From contig NZ_SJZJ01000019.1 of assembly GCF_004337475.1 (NCBI RefSeq), positions 1-33,920 of the forward strand: a DNA stretch of 33,920 nt, read 5' to 3'. Within the stretch, counting starts at the first letter, position 1. Each line of letters starts with the position of its first letter. This document shows positions 21,294 to 28,919 of the stretch, piece after piece. The notes under the pieces are model-generated. The model saw nothing but the letters and a program-made list of their open reading frames with translations. It did no database searches and was not told the origin of the DNA. A program made the translations under genes and the position numbers. This DNA is from Nocardioides jejuensis (lineage in GTDB: Bacteria; Actinomycetota; Actinomycetes; Propionibacteriales; Nocardioidaceae).

Positions 21294-22189
21294 GTGAGTT
21301 CTCCGATCGGGTGGGGTGCGGCTTCTTCGGCGGCGAGCTGGGACACGACGGCGAGGTTCTGCTGGATGCGCGATGGCTGGTGGGACGTGGCGCGTGTCGC
21401 AGCGAGCCGGAGGCGGTCGTACTGCTTGCGGAGGGTCGGCATCGACAGGACGTTGCTGCGCCAGAACTCGTCGTCCTGACACCAGTCGATGGCTCGGCGG
21501 GCTTCGTCTTCGGTGCGTCCGTCGCGGTCGAGGAGGAGGCGGGCTGAGTCGCGCCATGCCTTGGTGATGGCGGGGCGCTTGGAGCCGTTGGCGTGGATGC
21601 GGTCGGCGAGGTGGTTGCAGAGGCGGTCGACGTCGGGGCGTGGCCGGGGTGGCTTCGTCGGCTGCGGAGCAGGCGATGGGTCGCGATCAGCGACTAGTAG
21701 TTCATCACCATCACCATCACCATCACCATCACCATCACCATCACCATCACCATCACCATCACCGACGGGTTTAGGGGCTCGGGGCTCCTCTTCCCGTCGT
21801 GTGCCCGACGTGGCCCTGCGGGTTTCACGCTCAGGATTCGACTTTTCAGGCTTCGGGGGCTTCTCGCAGCCCGGCCGATCGCACGTCTTGAAGTAGCGCC
21901 AGTCGATGCGCTGTCGCTTCGTGAGGCCGGGGATGAAGATCCATCCATCGCCGGCCCTCTCGATCACTTCGGCGACGTCCTCGAGCTCGCGCAGCAGCTC
22001 GGCCACGTTCACGTCGTCGGTGGCGAACAGCCACCGCTTCAACTGCTTCGAGCGGTCGGCGACGTGGCCGTTGTCGCAGGCGAAGCACCACAGGCCCGCG
22101 AACAGCATGCGGGCCGGGATGCTGGCCTCGGCCAGGTCATCGTCGGAGAAGAAGTCGGGGTGGAGTGCACGGACTTTGCCGAGTGCCAT
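21290..22189 (-). CDS. Replisome organizer / replication initiation protein, 299 aa
   Basis: The N-terminal 110 residues (V-R-A-L-H-P-D-F-F-S-D-D-D-L-A-E ... A-R-M-L-F-A-G-L-W-C-F-A-C-D-N-G-H ... R-L/S-K-Q-L-K-R-W-L-F) form the winged-helix domain seen in phage O/DnaD-like initiators. A linker with ten Gly-Asp dipeptides separates this from a C-terminal helical domain (about 190-299) that would recruit the helicase loader encoded next. ATG at 22187-22189 shares one base with the upstream stop. In lambda-like phages the origin lies within such a gene; the hexamer repeat at 21703-21762 is a candidate. Confidence 0.8.
   Translation of the reverse strand: MALGKVRALHPDFFSDDDLAEASIPARMLFAGLWCFACDNGHVADRSKQLKRWLFATDDVNVAELLRELEDVAEVIERAGDGWIFIPGLTKRQRIDWRYFKTCDRPGCEKPPKPEKSNPERETRRATSGTRREEEPRAPKPVGDGDGDGDGDGDGDGDGDGDELLVADRDPSPAPQPTKPPRPRPDVDRLCNHLADRIHANGSKRPAITKAWRDSARLLLDRDGRTEDEARRAIDWCQDDEFWRSNVLSMPTLRKQYDRLRLAATRATSHQPSRIQQNLAVVSQLAAEEAAPHPIGELT
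21703..21762. repeat. Ten perfect tandem copies of CATCAC in the replisome organizer gene
   Basis: Sixty bases consist of ten identical hexamers. In the minus-strand gene they encode ten Gly-Asp pairs, an acidic flexible linker. Because the unit is a multiple of three, copy-number changes keep the frame. Location in the middle of an initiator gene is the place of the lambda origin iterons, so an origin role is possible, although a replication-slippage linker is the simpler explanation. Confidence 0.95.
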
Positions 22190-22560
22190 CAGGCGGTCTC
22201 CTTGTGTCGGGCGTAGGCGCTGCTGGCGTAGTCGCGCCATCGCTTGCGGTCGCTCGTGGTTCGGCATTCGTTGGTGCAGAACCCGAGGCGGTTGTCTGGG
22301 ACGTCGTTGCCGCAGGGGCAGCGGCGCACGTAGGGCATGAGGCGCGCTGCGTGCGGTTGTGCTGCGTGGTTGCCGCCGGGTGTCCGGCATCGCTGGCTTC
22401 GGCGGGCCTTGCAGGTGGGGCACGCAATCGGGTCGGGCGGCAGCACCTTGGGCGCTGGTGGTGGCGGGGCGGGGTTCGGCACTGCTTGCCGTACCCCGCC
22501 GACGAGATGCCAGGTGAAGCCATGCGGGAACCGTGCGTCGCCGCCGCTCACGCGGCCCAT
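22189..22560 (-). CDS. Cys-rich zinc-binding protein, 123 aa
   Basis: Two metal-site candidates are visible: C-P-T-C-K-A ... R-C-R-T-P-G-G-N-H (residues about 45-63), a pattern common in actinophage early proteins, and C-P-C-G-N-D-V-P-D-N-R-L-G-F-C-T-N-E-C (about 82-101), like an HTH-free zinc ribbon. The C-terminus is basic. ATG 22558-22560 is given, but GTG 22549-22551, which overlaps the upstream stop as GTGA, is equally plausible. The function is unknown; nucleic-acid binding is likely because it lies just before the replication initiator. Confidence 0.65.
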   Translation of the reverse strand: MGRVSGGDARFPHGFTWHLVGGVRQAVPNPAPPPPAPKVLPPDPIACPTCKARRSQRCRTPGGNHAAQPHAARLMPYVRRCPCGNDVPDNRLGFCTNECRTTSDRKRWRDYASSAYARHKETA

Positions 22561-22850
22561 CGGCCGAGCTCGTCGCCGCCGGGGCGCTCGTAGATGCCGC
22601 CGTACCGGGTGTTGATGGCGACGTACTTTCCGTTGTCGAGCGCCACCCAGACGTAGCCCCGCGTCTGCGCGCGGCACCAGATCTGGCCGCGGATCTTCTC
22701 GTCGTTGATCGTCAGGACGACGTCGGTGCCGAGCTTCCAGGTGTCGTCCTTGCGGCCGTTCTGGAAGCCGTTGGCCTTGGCGGCCTTCTCGAACTCGGCC
22801 GGGTCGGTGTACTCGACGCCGAGGAGGGTGCCGTGGAAGGAGATGGTCAT
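22548..22850 (-). CDS. Hypothetical early protein, 100 aa
   Basis: The family is not recognised. The sequence alternates strands and turns (M-T-I-S-F-H-G-T-L-L-G-V-E-Y-T-D, W-K-L-G-T-D-V-V-L-T-I-N-D-E, Y-V-W-V-A-L-D-N-G-K-Y-V-A-I-N-T) and suggests a small all-beta or alpha-beta fold without membrane or metal motifs. ATG 22848-22850 is two bases downstream of the clamp gene stop, so it is translated with it. It might be a clamp-associated accessory protein; that is only a guess from position. Confidence 0.65.
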   Translation of the reverse strand: MTISFHGTLLGVEYTDPAEFEKAAKANGFQNGRKDDTWKLGTDVVLTINDEKIRGQIWCRAQTRGYVWVALDNGKYVAINTRYGGIYERPGGDELGRWAA

Positions 22851-22852
22851 GG

Positions 22853-23947
22853 TCAGGCTCCTGTGCGCTTGGGCTGGACGATGTAGGTGATGCCGGGGTG
22901 GTCGAGCGGGCGGAACGTGAGGGGCTTGCGGCCCGCGACGGCACCGATGCGGACGGGGCCGCCGGGGAACGACCCGAGAAGGCCGATGAGGTAGCGCGGT
23001 GCGATGCCCGTGGTGAACGGGGTGTCGCTGATGTCGGTGGTGGCGTCGAGGTACTCGGTTCCGCCGGCTTCCTCGCTGCGGCTGGAGACGGCGATCTCGG
23101 ACTGGGTGGCGTCGATGACGACGGTTCCGGTGCCGCTCGGCAGGAGCGCGCTGGTGCGCTTGGCTGCGCCGAGGAGCTCGGCGGCGTCGACGACGATGGA
23201 GACGTCGTCGTCTGCGGCGTCGCGGAGGAGTCGTCGCCAGGGGACGTACTCGCCGACGAAGGTCCGCATGGTGACCTCGCGGGTGCCGTCGGTGAGCCCG
23301 AGGAGGCCGTCGCGCCATGCGATCTGGACGACGTCTCCGAGGCCGCGCACCGCGCCGAGCAGCCCGACGGACGGCACGGAGGCGGCGAAGTCGCCGGCGT
23401 GTGCCCATGCCACGGTGGCCTCGGCGATGAACGAACGGTCCGCACCGACCGCGACGAGTTCGTCGGCGCTGCCTTCGAGGTGGAGGCCACGGACCTGGTC
23501 GTGCGGGGTGCCGTCGTCGATGGGGTACTCGACGGCGCTGATGAGGTCCTCGAGCAGCCCTGCCGGGATCTGGCCGACGATGGGCGGCATGTCGGGGAGG
23601 TTCGGCCAGTCGGCGAGCGACAGCAGTTGCGTGCTGTACGTGGAGCGCCCGGCCGTGACGGTCAGGCGGCGGCCTTCGACGGTGAGCTCTACTTCGTTGG
23701 CACGGAGGCCGGCGAGCACGCTTGTGAGGAACGCGGCGGGGATGAGGGCCTCGCCGTTGACGGGCGTGGTGGCCGTGATGCGTGCGGTGTGCCCGACGTC
23801 GTAGCTGAATGCCTGGAGCCGGACGGCACCGTCGGTGGCGGTGACGTGGATGCCTGCGAGTGCTGCGATCTGGGCGCGGCGCGGGGCAGCTCGGGCCACC
23901 CATGTGGCGGTGTCGGTGAGCGTCTTGCGGTCTGCGGTGATGTGCAT
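22853..23947 (-). CDS. DnaN-like DNA polymerase sliding clamp, 364 aa
   Basis: Length and layout fit the three-domain bacterial beta clamp. Features include G-I-H-V-T-A-T-D-G-A-V-R-L-Q-A-F-S-Y-D near 32-50, V-N-G-E-A-L-I-P-A-A-F-L-T-S-V-L at 63-78, S-L-A-D-W-P-N-L-P at about 109-117 (family: D-(F/Y)-P-x-L-P), and a V-G-E-Y-V-P-W-R-R-L-L linker near 227-237. The C-terminus I-T-Y-I-V-Q-P-K-R corresponds to the clamp's Y-x-x-x-P-x-R end. It would tether the host polymerase to phage DNA. No phage polymerase gene is present. Confidence 0.85.
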   Translation of the reverse strand: MHITADRKTLTDTATWVARAAPRRAQIAALAGIHVTATDGAVRLQAFSYDVGHTARITATTPVNGEALIPAAFLTSVLAGLRANEVELTVEGRRLTVTAGRSTYSTQLLSLADWPNLPDMPPIVGQIPAGLLEDLISAVEYPIDDGTPHDQVRGLHLEGSADELVAVGADRSFIAEATVAWAHAGDFAASVPSVGLLGAVRGLGDVVQIAWRDGLLGLTDGTREVTMRTFVGEYVPWRRLLRDAADDDVSIVVDAAELLGAAKRTSALLPSGTGTVVIDATQSEIAVSSRSEEAGGTEYLDATTDISDTPFTTGIAPRYLIGLLGSFPGGPVRIGAVAGRKPLTFRPLDHPGITYIVQPKRTGA

Positions 23948-23971
23948 GAGGGGTCTCCGATCAGGGACGGG

Positions 23972-25795
23972 TCAGGCGGCGATGTCGAGGCCGCCGAGCA
24001 CCTCGACGACAGCCGAGATGAGGTCACGGGCGGCGGGCGGCGTGACGGCGTTGCCGGCGAGCTTCACGCGCTCGCGTCGGGTGCCGTGCCAGATGTAGTC
24101 GGACGGGAACGCCATGCCCGCGGCGACCTCGTGCGGCTCGAGCATCCGGAACAGGCAGTCGTCGACCGTGGCCGCTGCGGCGTCGATGTCGCCCGGGGTG
24201 AGAACGGACTGCTGTGCGGTGGTGGTGAGGGTGCGCAGGGCCTCGCTGATGGGCGTGGTCATGCTGGCCTCGCCGCCGACAGGGCTGCCGAAGTGGCGGG
24301 TGATGAGCGCGTAGCGGTCGACCGTCGTGAGGGTGCCGATGGGCTGGTCGACTGGCTTCGCGGACTCGGACGCGCCGTAGTACGGCGTGACGAGACCGTG
24401 GTGGTTGCCCGACGCGGTGACGGTCGACAGAGGCGACTCGACGGACCTGGCGTCCGATCCACCGCCGCGGAGCTCCGCGATGAACGGCGACTCGATGACC
24501 GCTGCGGTGTCGTAGGTCGTCTGGGTCGGCGCGACGTCGGCGACGGACCAGTCGCGGCCGCCGAACTGCGCGTCGGTCACGAACGCGTCGAGGTGACGCG
24601 ACGTCTGGGTGCGCAGCGGGTCGCCCACCGACTTCACGCGGTCCCCGGCGCGGCCCTCGAGCGGCACGACGAGCGCCTTGGTCTCCTGCGTGTGCAGGGT
24701 CCGCAGCGGCTCCTCGACCGGCCAGGCCCGGTAATACGCGTTCGGGTCGCCGAAGCTCTTGTGCTTGGGGTCGGCCGCGTCGTACTGGTTGCCGCCGGAC
24801 TCCATGTGGAACGGCGACCAGTACCGCGCGATGCCCGCCGCGATCCGGCGACGGGTCTTGTCCGCGAGGGGCTTGGGCCGGTCACCGATCCGCTTCCCGA
24901 CGATGCCCCAGTCGATCGCGGCGGCGGCCGGGAGGAACGCCGGCTCGACCGTGGTGCCGCACGCGCCGTGCACGTAGACGTACTGCGAGCGGTACTTCCC
25001 GACCGTGCGGCCGTTCTTCCACGCCTGCTGCGACTCGACCGCGGCCTCGCACGTCGGGCACCACGCCATCGGGCGCAGCACCTTGTCGATGTCCGGGAAC
25101 GGGATGTCCTCGCGGACCGCTACGACGTACAGCCGGTCGCGGGACTGCGGCGCCGGCGCGCCGTGCGCCTGGGCGTGCATCGAGTTGAGGGAGACGACGC
25201 GGTACTTGTACCCGAGGTTGCGCAGGCCCTTCTGCCACAGTGCCCACGCGTCGGCGAACTTCGGGTTGCGGGCGACGTCGACGACGTTCTCGACGATGAC
25301 GGCCTTGTAGCGGTGGTGCTCGACGAACCGGAGGACGTCGAACATCAGCAGCCGGGACCGCTGGACGATCGCGGTCTCCGGGTCCTCCTCGACCAGGTCG
25401 GGGTTGAGGAGGTCGAGCAGGTCGAGCTCGGTCGACACCGAGATGTACTTGCCGCCGGACGCCTGCGACCACTTCGTGCACTCCGGGCTCGCCCACAGGA
25501 TGTCCGTGGTGGGGAAGTAGCGGGGGTCTTCCTCGTGGAGGTCGACGGCTGCGTGGTCGGCGCCGGGGTGGTTGGCGCTGTGGTTCTTGACGGCGAGGTC
25601 CCAGTGGTTCGCGGCCATGGTGACGCGAACGCCGGGGATCTGGATCATGCCCGTGCTGCTGCCACCGCCGCCGCAGAAGATGTCGGTGACGGTGACCTCG
25701 CCGCCCGTCCAGGCGTCGCGGTAGCGGCGGACGCGGATGTCGAGCTCGGCGGCGATCTGCTGCGAGATGGTGCGCTCTGCGACGGCGACGCTCAT
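23972..25795 (-). CDS. DNA (cytosine-5) methyltransferase, 607 aa
   Basis: Motif I is D-I-F-C-G-G-G-G-S-S-T-G (residues 38-49), and motif IV is S-P-E-C-T with catalytic Cys106. Motif VI is E-N-V (169-171), motif VIII Q-S-R-D-R-L (217-222), and motif X is near the C-terminus (L-A-G-N-A-V-T-P-P). The P-E-C triad replaces the usual P-C-Q. A long region between VIII and X (about 240-560) holds the target-recognition domain and two Cys pairs. ATG at 25793-25795 has AGGAG upstream; the longer open frame runs through a hairpin. It probably protects phage DNA from host restriction. No cognate nuclease gene is adjacent. Confidence 0.92.
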   Translation of the reverse strand: MSVAVAERTISQQIAAELDIRVRRYRDAWTGGEVTVTDIFCGGGGSSTGMIQIPGVRVTMAANHWDLAVKNHSANHPGADHAAVDLHEEDPRYFPTTDILWASPECTKWSQASGGKYISVSTELDLLDLLNPDLVEEDPETAIVQRSRLLMFDVLRFVEHHRYKAVIVENVVDVARNPKFADAWALWQKGLRNLGYKYRVVSLNSMHAQAHGAPAPQSRDRLYVVAVREDIPFPDIDKVLRPMAWCPTCEAAVESQQAWKNGRTVGKYRSQYVYVHGACGTTVEPAFLPAAAAIDWGIVGKRIGDRPKPLADKTRRRIAAGIARYWSPFHMESGGNQYDAADPKHKSFGDPNAYYRAWPVEEPLRTLHTQETKALVVPLEGRAGDRVKSVGDPLRTQTSRHLDAFVTDAQFGGRDWSVADVAPTQTTYDTAAVIESPFIAELRGGGSDARSVESPLSTVTASGNHHGLVTPYYGASESAKPVDQPIGTLTTVDRYALITRHFGSPVGGEASMTTPISEALRTLTTTAQQSVLTPGDIDAAAATVDDCLFRMLEPHEVAAGMAFPSDYIWHGTRRERVKLAGNAVTPPAARDLISAVVEVLGGLDIAA

Positions 25796-25818
25796 GTGGT
25801 TGCTCCTGGGGGTACAGA

Positions 25819-25852
25819 ACGGCCCCGCACCGGATGAGCGGTGCGGGGCCGT
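25819..25852 (-). terminator. Perfect 14-bp hairpin in front of the methyltransferase gene
   Basis: ACGGCCCCGCACCG at 25819-25832 pairs perfectly with CGGTGCGGGGCCGT at 25839-25852 around a 6-nt loop. It lies in the 80-bp gap between the preceding gene and the methyltransferase. On the minus strand it is followed by TTCT rather than a long U-tract. It likely lowers downstream expression or protects the 3' end of the upstream mRNA. Confidence 0.75.
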
Positions 25853-25875
25853 GAGGGTGGTTGTTGGTGGTGCTG

Positions 25876-26151
25876 TCAGGCTGGGTTGATCTGCGTCGCT
25901 TTTGCGCGCAGCGCGGCGTACACCGTGGGGTGGACGATGGCCGTCTGCTGTGCGGTGAGGAGGAGCACGGTCGGGACGGGCTCGTGGGGCTCGGGGCCGA
26001 CAGGTTCGCCGAGCCAGTCGAGGATGTCGGCCATGCCGTGCCGGACGAAGCGGCGGGCCCATTCGCCGTGTGACGGTGGCGCGACGGCATGGGGCGAGGT
26101 GATGACCTGCATCCCCATGAAGTTGGGCCGGGCTGGGCCGAGGTCAGCCAC
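25876..26151 (-). CDS. Hypothetical early protein, 91 aa
   Basis: The family is not recognised. The sequence has V-I-T-S-P-H-A-V-A-P-P-S-H, a helical middle (W-A-R-R-F-V-R-H-G-M-A-D-I-L-D-W-L-G-E) and a hydrophobic C-terminal segment (V-L-L-L-T-A-Q-Q-T-A-I-V-H). No signal, membrane or catalytic motif is clear. GTG 26149-26151 lies just inside the end of the preceding gene, an 8-base overlap. It is the last gene before a strong hairpin, so it probably ends a transcription block. Confidence 0.6.
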   Translation of the reverse strand: MADLGPARPNFMGMQVITSPHAVAPPSHGEWARRFVRHGMADILDWLGEPVGPEPHEPVPTVLLLTAQQTAIVHPTVYAALRAKATQINPA

Positions 26152-26794
26152 GGTCGGCCTCCTTCGACCGGCAGCAGGCTCCCCATGACGCGCCGCACTG
26201 ACAGCGATGGTCGTCAAGCTGGTGGTCCGTGCAGGTGTGCTCGTGGTCCTTGAAGACTCCCTGCACCCAGCACGTCGGCCCGCATGTAGCGCCGCACGCT
26301 CGCACGGCATCGGCCTGTCCCTTCACGTCGTCCGGCTTCGGCGCGTCCACACGAGCCAGCAGGGCGCGGGCCGCCTGCTCCATCGCGGCGAACGCCTGCA
26401 TCTGACCGGCGAACGTCACGTCGCGGCGCTTGCTCGCGTCGAACCCGATCTTGGCCGTGTCGTGAGCAGACTTCGCGCCATCTGCAAGCCGCGTGATGCC
26501 GTCGCTGAGCGCGGCGACCTGCACACGAAGAGCCGCGCGGTCGTCCACGAGCTCGTCCTTGGCCGCCCGCAACCGAGCGGCTGTCGCGGTCAGCGCGGCC
26601 ACCTGCGCCTCAGCAGCCTCTGCGCGCTCGCGGTCGCTGATGTGCCGCGGCGTGCCCTTGACCCACGCGATCCCGCCGAACCTGCAGCGGTCGTCGTCGT
26701 GGATCTGGCGACCACACTGCAGCGTGTCGTGCGGGTCGATCGACGGGCAACGGTTCGGCTGGCCCGGGTCGGGCTCCGTCCTGTACCCGCTCAC
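26144..26794 (-). CDS. Coiled-coil protein with N- and C-terminal Cys clusters, 216 aa
   Basis: The N-terminal 45 residues hold C-P-S-I-D-P-H ... C-G-R-Q-I-H-D-D-D-R-C, a candidate zinc knuckle. Residues about 55-105 are an Ala/Arg/Glu coiled coil. The C-terminal 50 have C-G-A-T-C-G-P-T-C and H-T-C-T-D-H-Q-L-D-D-H-R-C-Q-C-G-A-S-W-G-A-C-C. GTG at 26792-26794 is preferred, overlapping the previous stop as GTGA; another GTG at 26813-26815 is in frame. No function is known. Its place after Bet suggests a role in DNA metabolism or host takeover. Confidence 0.65.
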   Translation of the reverse strand: MSGYRTEPDPGQPNRCPSIDPHDTLQCGRQIHDDDRCRFGGIAWVKGTPRHISDRERAEAAEAQVAALTATAARLRAAKDELVDDRAALRVQVAALSDGITRLADGAKSAHDTAKIGFDASKRRDVTFAGQMQAFAAMEQAARALLARVDAPKPDDVKGQADAVRACGATCGPTCWVQGVFKDHEHTCTDHQLDDHRCQCGASWGACCRSKEADRG

Positions 26795-26934
26795 CGGGGA
26801 CCACCGAGCGGCCACAGGGCGAGCGCGATCGTGTCAGCGATCCCGCCCCACACCTTCGCCCGCACCCGATGCCCGCGACGATCGTGGGCGTACCAGGTGC
26901 AAAACGCCGCGTGCCAGATCCGATGGCGGCTCAC
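26791..26934 (-). CDS. Very small basic protein, 47 aa
   Basis: GTG at 26932-26934 overlaps the Bet stop (GTGA), and the stop overlaps the next gene's start in the same way, so the frame is held between two coupled genes. The protein has a basic N-terminal half with aromatic residues (I-W-H-A-A-F-C-T-W-Y-A-H) and a short amphipathic or hydrophobic C-terminal helix (I-A-D-T-I-A-L-A-L-W-P-L). I recognise no family. Coupling on both sides is the main support. Confidence 0.6.
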   Translation of the reverse strand: MSRHRIWHAAFCTWYAHDRRGHRVRAKVWGGIADTIALALWPLGGPR

Positions 26935-27632
26935 GACATCACCTCGCCCGTCTCCGGGGCGACGCCATCCGGGACGATCTCGCCCTCGACGACAGCCGCC
27001 TCGTCGGCGAGCACGTCGGCGACCGACGACCGCGTCCGAGACGACACCCGGGCCTCGGCCTGGCCGAGCTCGTCGTCCGTGTAGACCCCGGACAGGTCCA
27101 TCGGAAACGCCTTGCGCAGCGCGAGCGCCTCCGCGCACTTCGCGAGCATGTGCGCCGGCCGCTGCGACCACTGGGCGTTCGGGTCGCCGTCGCGCTTGCG
27201 CTGGATGTACTCCTGAAGCAGCGCGACACCGACGAAGGTGTGCCCGCCGCGCTCGACGGTCACGCGCGCCGCGGCGGGCGGGTGCGAGGCGAGCCACACG
27301 TCGAGCCACTGCCCATCCGGGCCGCACCACTCGCCGCCGCTGATCGACAGCGACTCGCCCGACGCGTCGACCGAACGGCGGGCGACGAGCCGGAACCCGT
27401 CGATGCCGGTCTGGATCGTCTGCTTGCCCTGCCGCTCCACCATGTAGATCTGCTTCGCGAACGGGTCGAGGCCGGTGCGCTGCGCGACGTGCATGAACAC
27501 CGCGAGGTCGCCGTTCGTAGCGCGGTCGACGCCGAGCTGGCGCAGGGCGGCGACCTGCTTGTCGGTCCAGAACTCCTGGTCGCCGGTGAGGGTCAGGCTT
27601 GAGCCGTGGCTCACGGTTGCGATCTCGTTCAT
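26931..27632 (-). CDS. bet: Phage recombination protein Bet (RecT/Beta family single-strand annealing protein), 233 aa
   Basis: It anneals complementary single strands during phage recombination and replication. The conserved block D-L-A-V-F-M-H-V-A-Q-R-T-G-L-D-P-F-A-K-Q-I-Y-M-V-E-R-Q-G-K ... I-Q-T-G-I-D-G-F-R (residues about 42-82) is the hallmark of the Bet family. P-A-H-M-L-A-K-C-A-E-A-L-A-L-R-K-A-F-P (about 160-178) is the second. The acidic C-terminal tail is variable. ATG 27630-27632 overlaps the exonuclease stop as ATGA, the usual exonuclease-annealase pair. Confidence 0.93.
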   Translation of the reverse strand: MNEIATVSHGSSLTLTGDQEFWTDKQVAALRQLGVDRATNGDLAVFMHVAQRTGLDPFAKQIYMVERQGKQTIQTGIDGFRLVARRSVDASGESLSISGGEWCGPDGQWLDVWLASHPPAAARVTVERGGHTFVGVALLQEYIQRKRDGDPNAQWSQRPAHMLAKCAEALALRKAFPMDLSGVYTDDELGQAEARVSSRTRSSVADVLADEAAVVEGEIVPDGVAPETGEVMS

Positions 27633-28636
27633 GCTGCTGTGGTCCCTTCGGGGATGGTGAGGAGGATCTGGTCGGCGGTGTCCGACCAGCGGGGCGGAGC
27701 GAGACGGAGTACGTCGTCGTCGGCGTAGCCGGGCCAGTGCCCGGAGTCGGTGCACTCGCGGTGGCGCCGCAGGGCCTTCTCGGCGAGCGCAGCCCCACGC
27801 TCGAGGAACTCGTCGTCGAGTTCGACGACGACCACGTTGTGCGGCTCGGCGGACTCGACGAAGACGAGCGCGAACGCGTCGACAGCGAGCTCTGCCCACT
27901 CGGACGTGTCGAGGTACCAGGCGGCCGAGAGGTCGTAGCCGAAGTCGATGATGTGCTTCGGCAGCGCGGCCGGGTCGACGTTGTGCGCGGTCTTGAGGTC
28001 GACGCCGATGCCGTTGTTTCCGAGGCGGTCCCAGCGGCAGCGACGGATGACGTCGTGCATGGGGTCGCGCGCGAAGACGGAGACCTCTGACCGGCCGGGG
28101 CTGGCCAGCAGCCGTGCCGCCTTTTTGTGGGAGAGGACGGCGTCGGCCATGCGCTCGGCGGCTTTGAGCTGCTCGGGCTTGAGCACGACCTTGCCCTGCG
28201 CTTCGGCTGCGGCGATCGCGGCCTTGACGTCGTTGCGGTTCCGGTTGCCTTCGATCGCGACGTACCCCGGGCCTGTGCCGAGGATGATCGTGTGGGCGAC
28301 GGTCCCGAGGGACATGGCGGCCGACTCCTGCGGGTGCGTGAGTCCGTGCTTGAAGTGGGCTGGCGACTTGAGGAGCGTCTTCATGCCCGACGCGGAGATC
28401 GACGTCGGGTCGGAGTGGTACGCGGCCTCGTCGAGGGCGTCGTACACGCCGAGGCGGGGTGCCCCGGTCGTCGGCTCCGTCGCGGGGGTAGCCGACGCCG
28501 GGGGCGTCGTGTGGCAGACGCACGCGCAGGCGATCGCGCCGGATGGTGCGAGGCGGTGGCCCTTGCACCGCTGGTGGGAGTCAGGCGGGTTGCTGGTGTT
28601 GCAGAACCCGCTGACCCACGGCTTTTTCGTGGTCAT
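27629..28636 (-). CDS. PD-(D/E)xK exonuclease (RecE/YqaJ-like), 335 aa
   Basis: The nuclease that resects ends for Bet is identified by its partner and motifs: G-T-V-A-H at 111-115, Glu184, R-C-R-W-D-R with Asp203, and V-D-L-K-T (Asp213, Lys215), the PD-(D/E)xK core. Unusually, residues 11-43 form a Cys/His-rich N-terminal extension (C12, C24, C37, C39, C41, with His21, His27, His42) that may be a zinc finger. AGGAGA precedes ATG 28634-28636. The start overlaps the stop of the preceding small gene. Confidence 0.88.
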   Translation of the reverse strand: MTTKKPWVSGFCNTSNPPDSHQRCKGHRLAPSGAIACACVCHTTPPASATPATEPTTGAPRLGVYDALDEAAYHSDPTSISASGMKTLLKSPAHFKHGLTHPQESAAMSLGTVAHTIILGTGPGYVAIEGNRNRNDVKAAIAAAEAQGKVVLKPEQLKAAERMADAVLSHKKAARLLASPGRSEVSVFARDPMHDVIRRCRWDRLGNNGIGVDLKTAHNVDPAALPKHIIDFGYDLSAAWYLDTSEWAELAVDAFALVFVESAEPHNVVVVELDDEFLERGAALAEKALRRHRECTDSGHWPGYADDDVLRLAPPRWSDTADQILLTIPEGTTAA

Positions 28637-28773
28637 GCGTTCTCCTGTCGGGCGCGCCAGATGACGGCGCCGATGGATTCGAGGTCGCGGAGGTCAGGTC
28701 GTCGGTCGAGGACGTGCCCGGGCTCCGGCTTCTTCCGATGGGTCGGCGGGCAGTCCGTGCAGCGGGTGGTCAC
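28633..28773 (-). CDS. Very small early protein, 46 aa
   Basis: This short frame starts at GTG 28771-28773, overlapping the stop of the preceding gene (GTGA), and ends in a TGA that overlaps the exonuclease ATG. Both junctions use the coupling found throughout this operon, which is the main argument that it is translated. It begins V-T-T-R-C-T-D-C-P-P-T-H-R-K-K-P, so Cys5, Cys8 and His12 could form half of a metal site. The rest is Arg/Asp-rich and helical. I recognise no family. Confidence 0.6.
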   Translation of the reverse strand: MTTRCTDCPPTHRKKPEPGHVLDRRPDLRDLESIGAVIWRARQENA

Positions 28774-28919
28774 TCGTCGTCACCACCCGAGGCACACGCC
28801 TTGTGGATCCACTGGCCGCGGACCTGGGCCATGTCCCGGGTGTGATTGATGGGCTGGCAGCAGCGGCGGCACTCCGTGCCCGCCGGCGCCGCGATCAGGC
28901 GAGAGCGTCGGCGCCTCAC
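28770..28919 (-). CDS. Very small Cys-containing early protein, 49 aa
   Basis: GTG at 28917-28919 overlaps the upstream stop as GTGA, and the stop overlaps the next GTG. After a basic N-terminus (V-R-R-R-R-S-R-L), the sequence has E-C-R-R-C-C-Q-P-I-N-H (Cys17, Cys20, Cys21, His26) and later W-I-H-K-A-C (His39, Cys42), which resembles a single treble-clef or zinc-ribbon unit. Nucleic-acid binding is plausible. The frame in the other register across this stretch (28780-28965) lacks such features and is a shadow. Confidence 0.62.
   Translation of the reverse strand: MRRRRSRLIAAPAGTECRRCCQPINHTRDMAQVRGQWIHKACASGGDDE

Noticed and set aside
21701..21763. CATCAC array read as a His-tag or vector sequence, or as a CRISPR-like array
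   Set aside because: The repeat lies in frame inside a phage initiator gene on the other strand, with no vector sequence around it. A 6-bp unit without spacers is not a CRISPR.
22898..25837. A 979-residue open frame on the plus strand
   Set aside because: It runs antisense to the sliding clamp and methyltransferase genes, has low-complexity Arg/Gly/Asp/Val composition and no domain. Long antisense frames are expected in GC-rich DNA.
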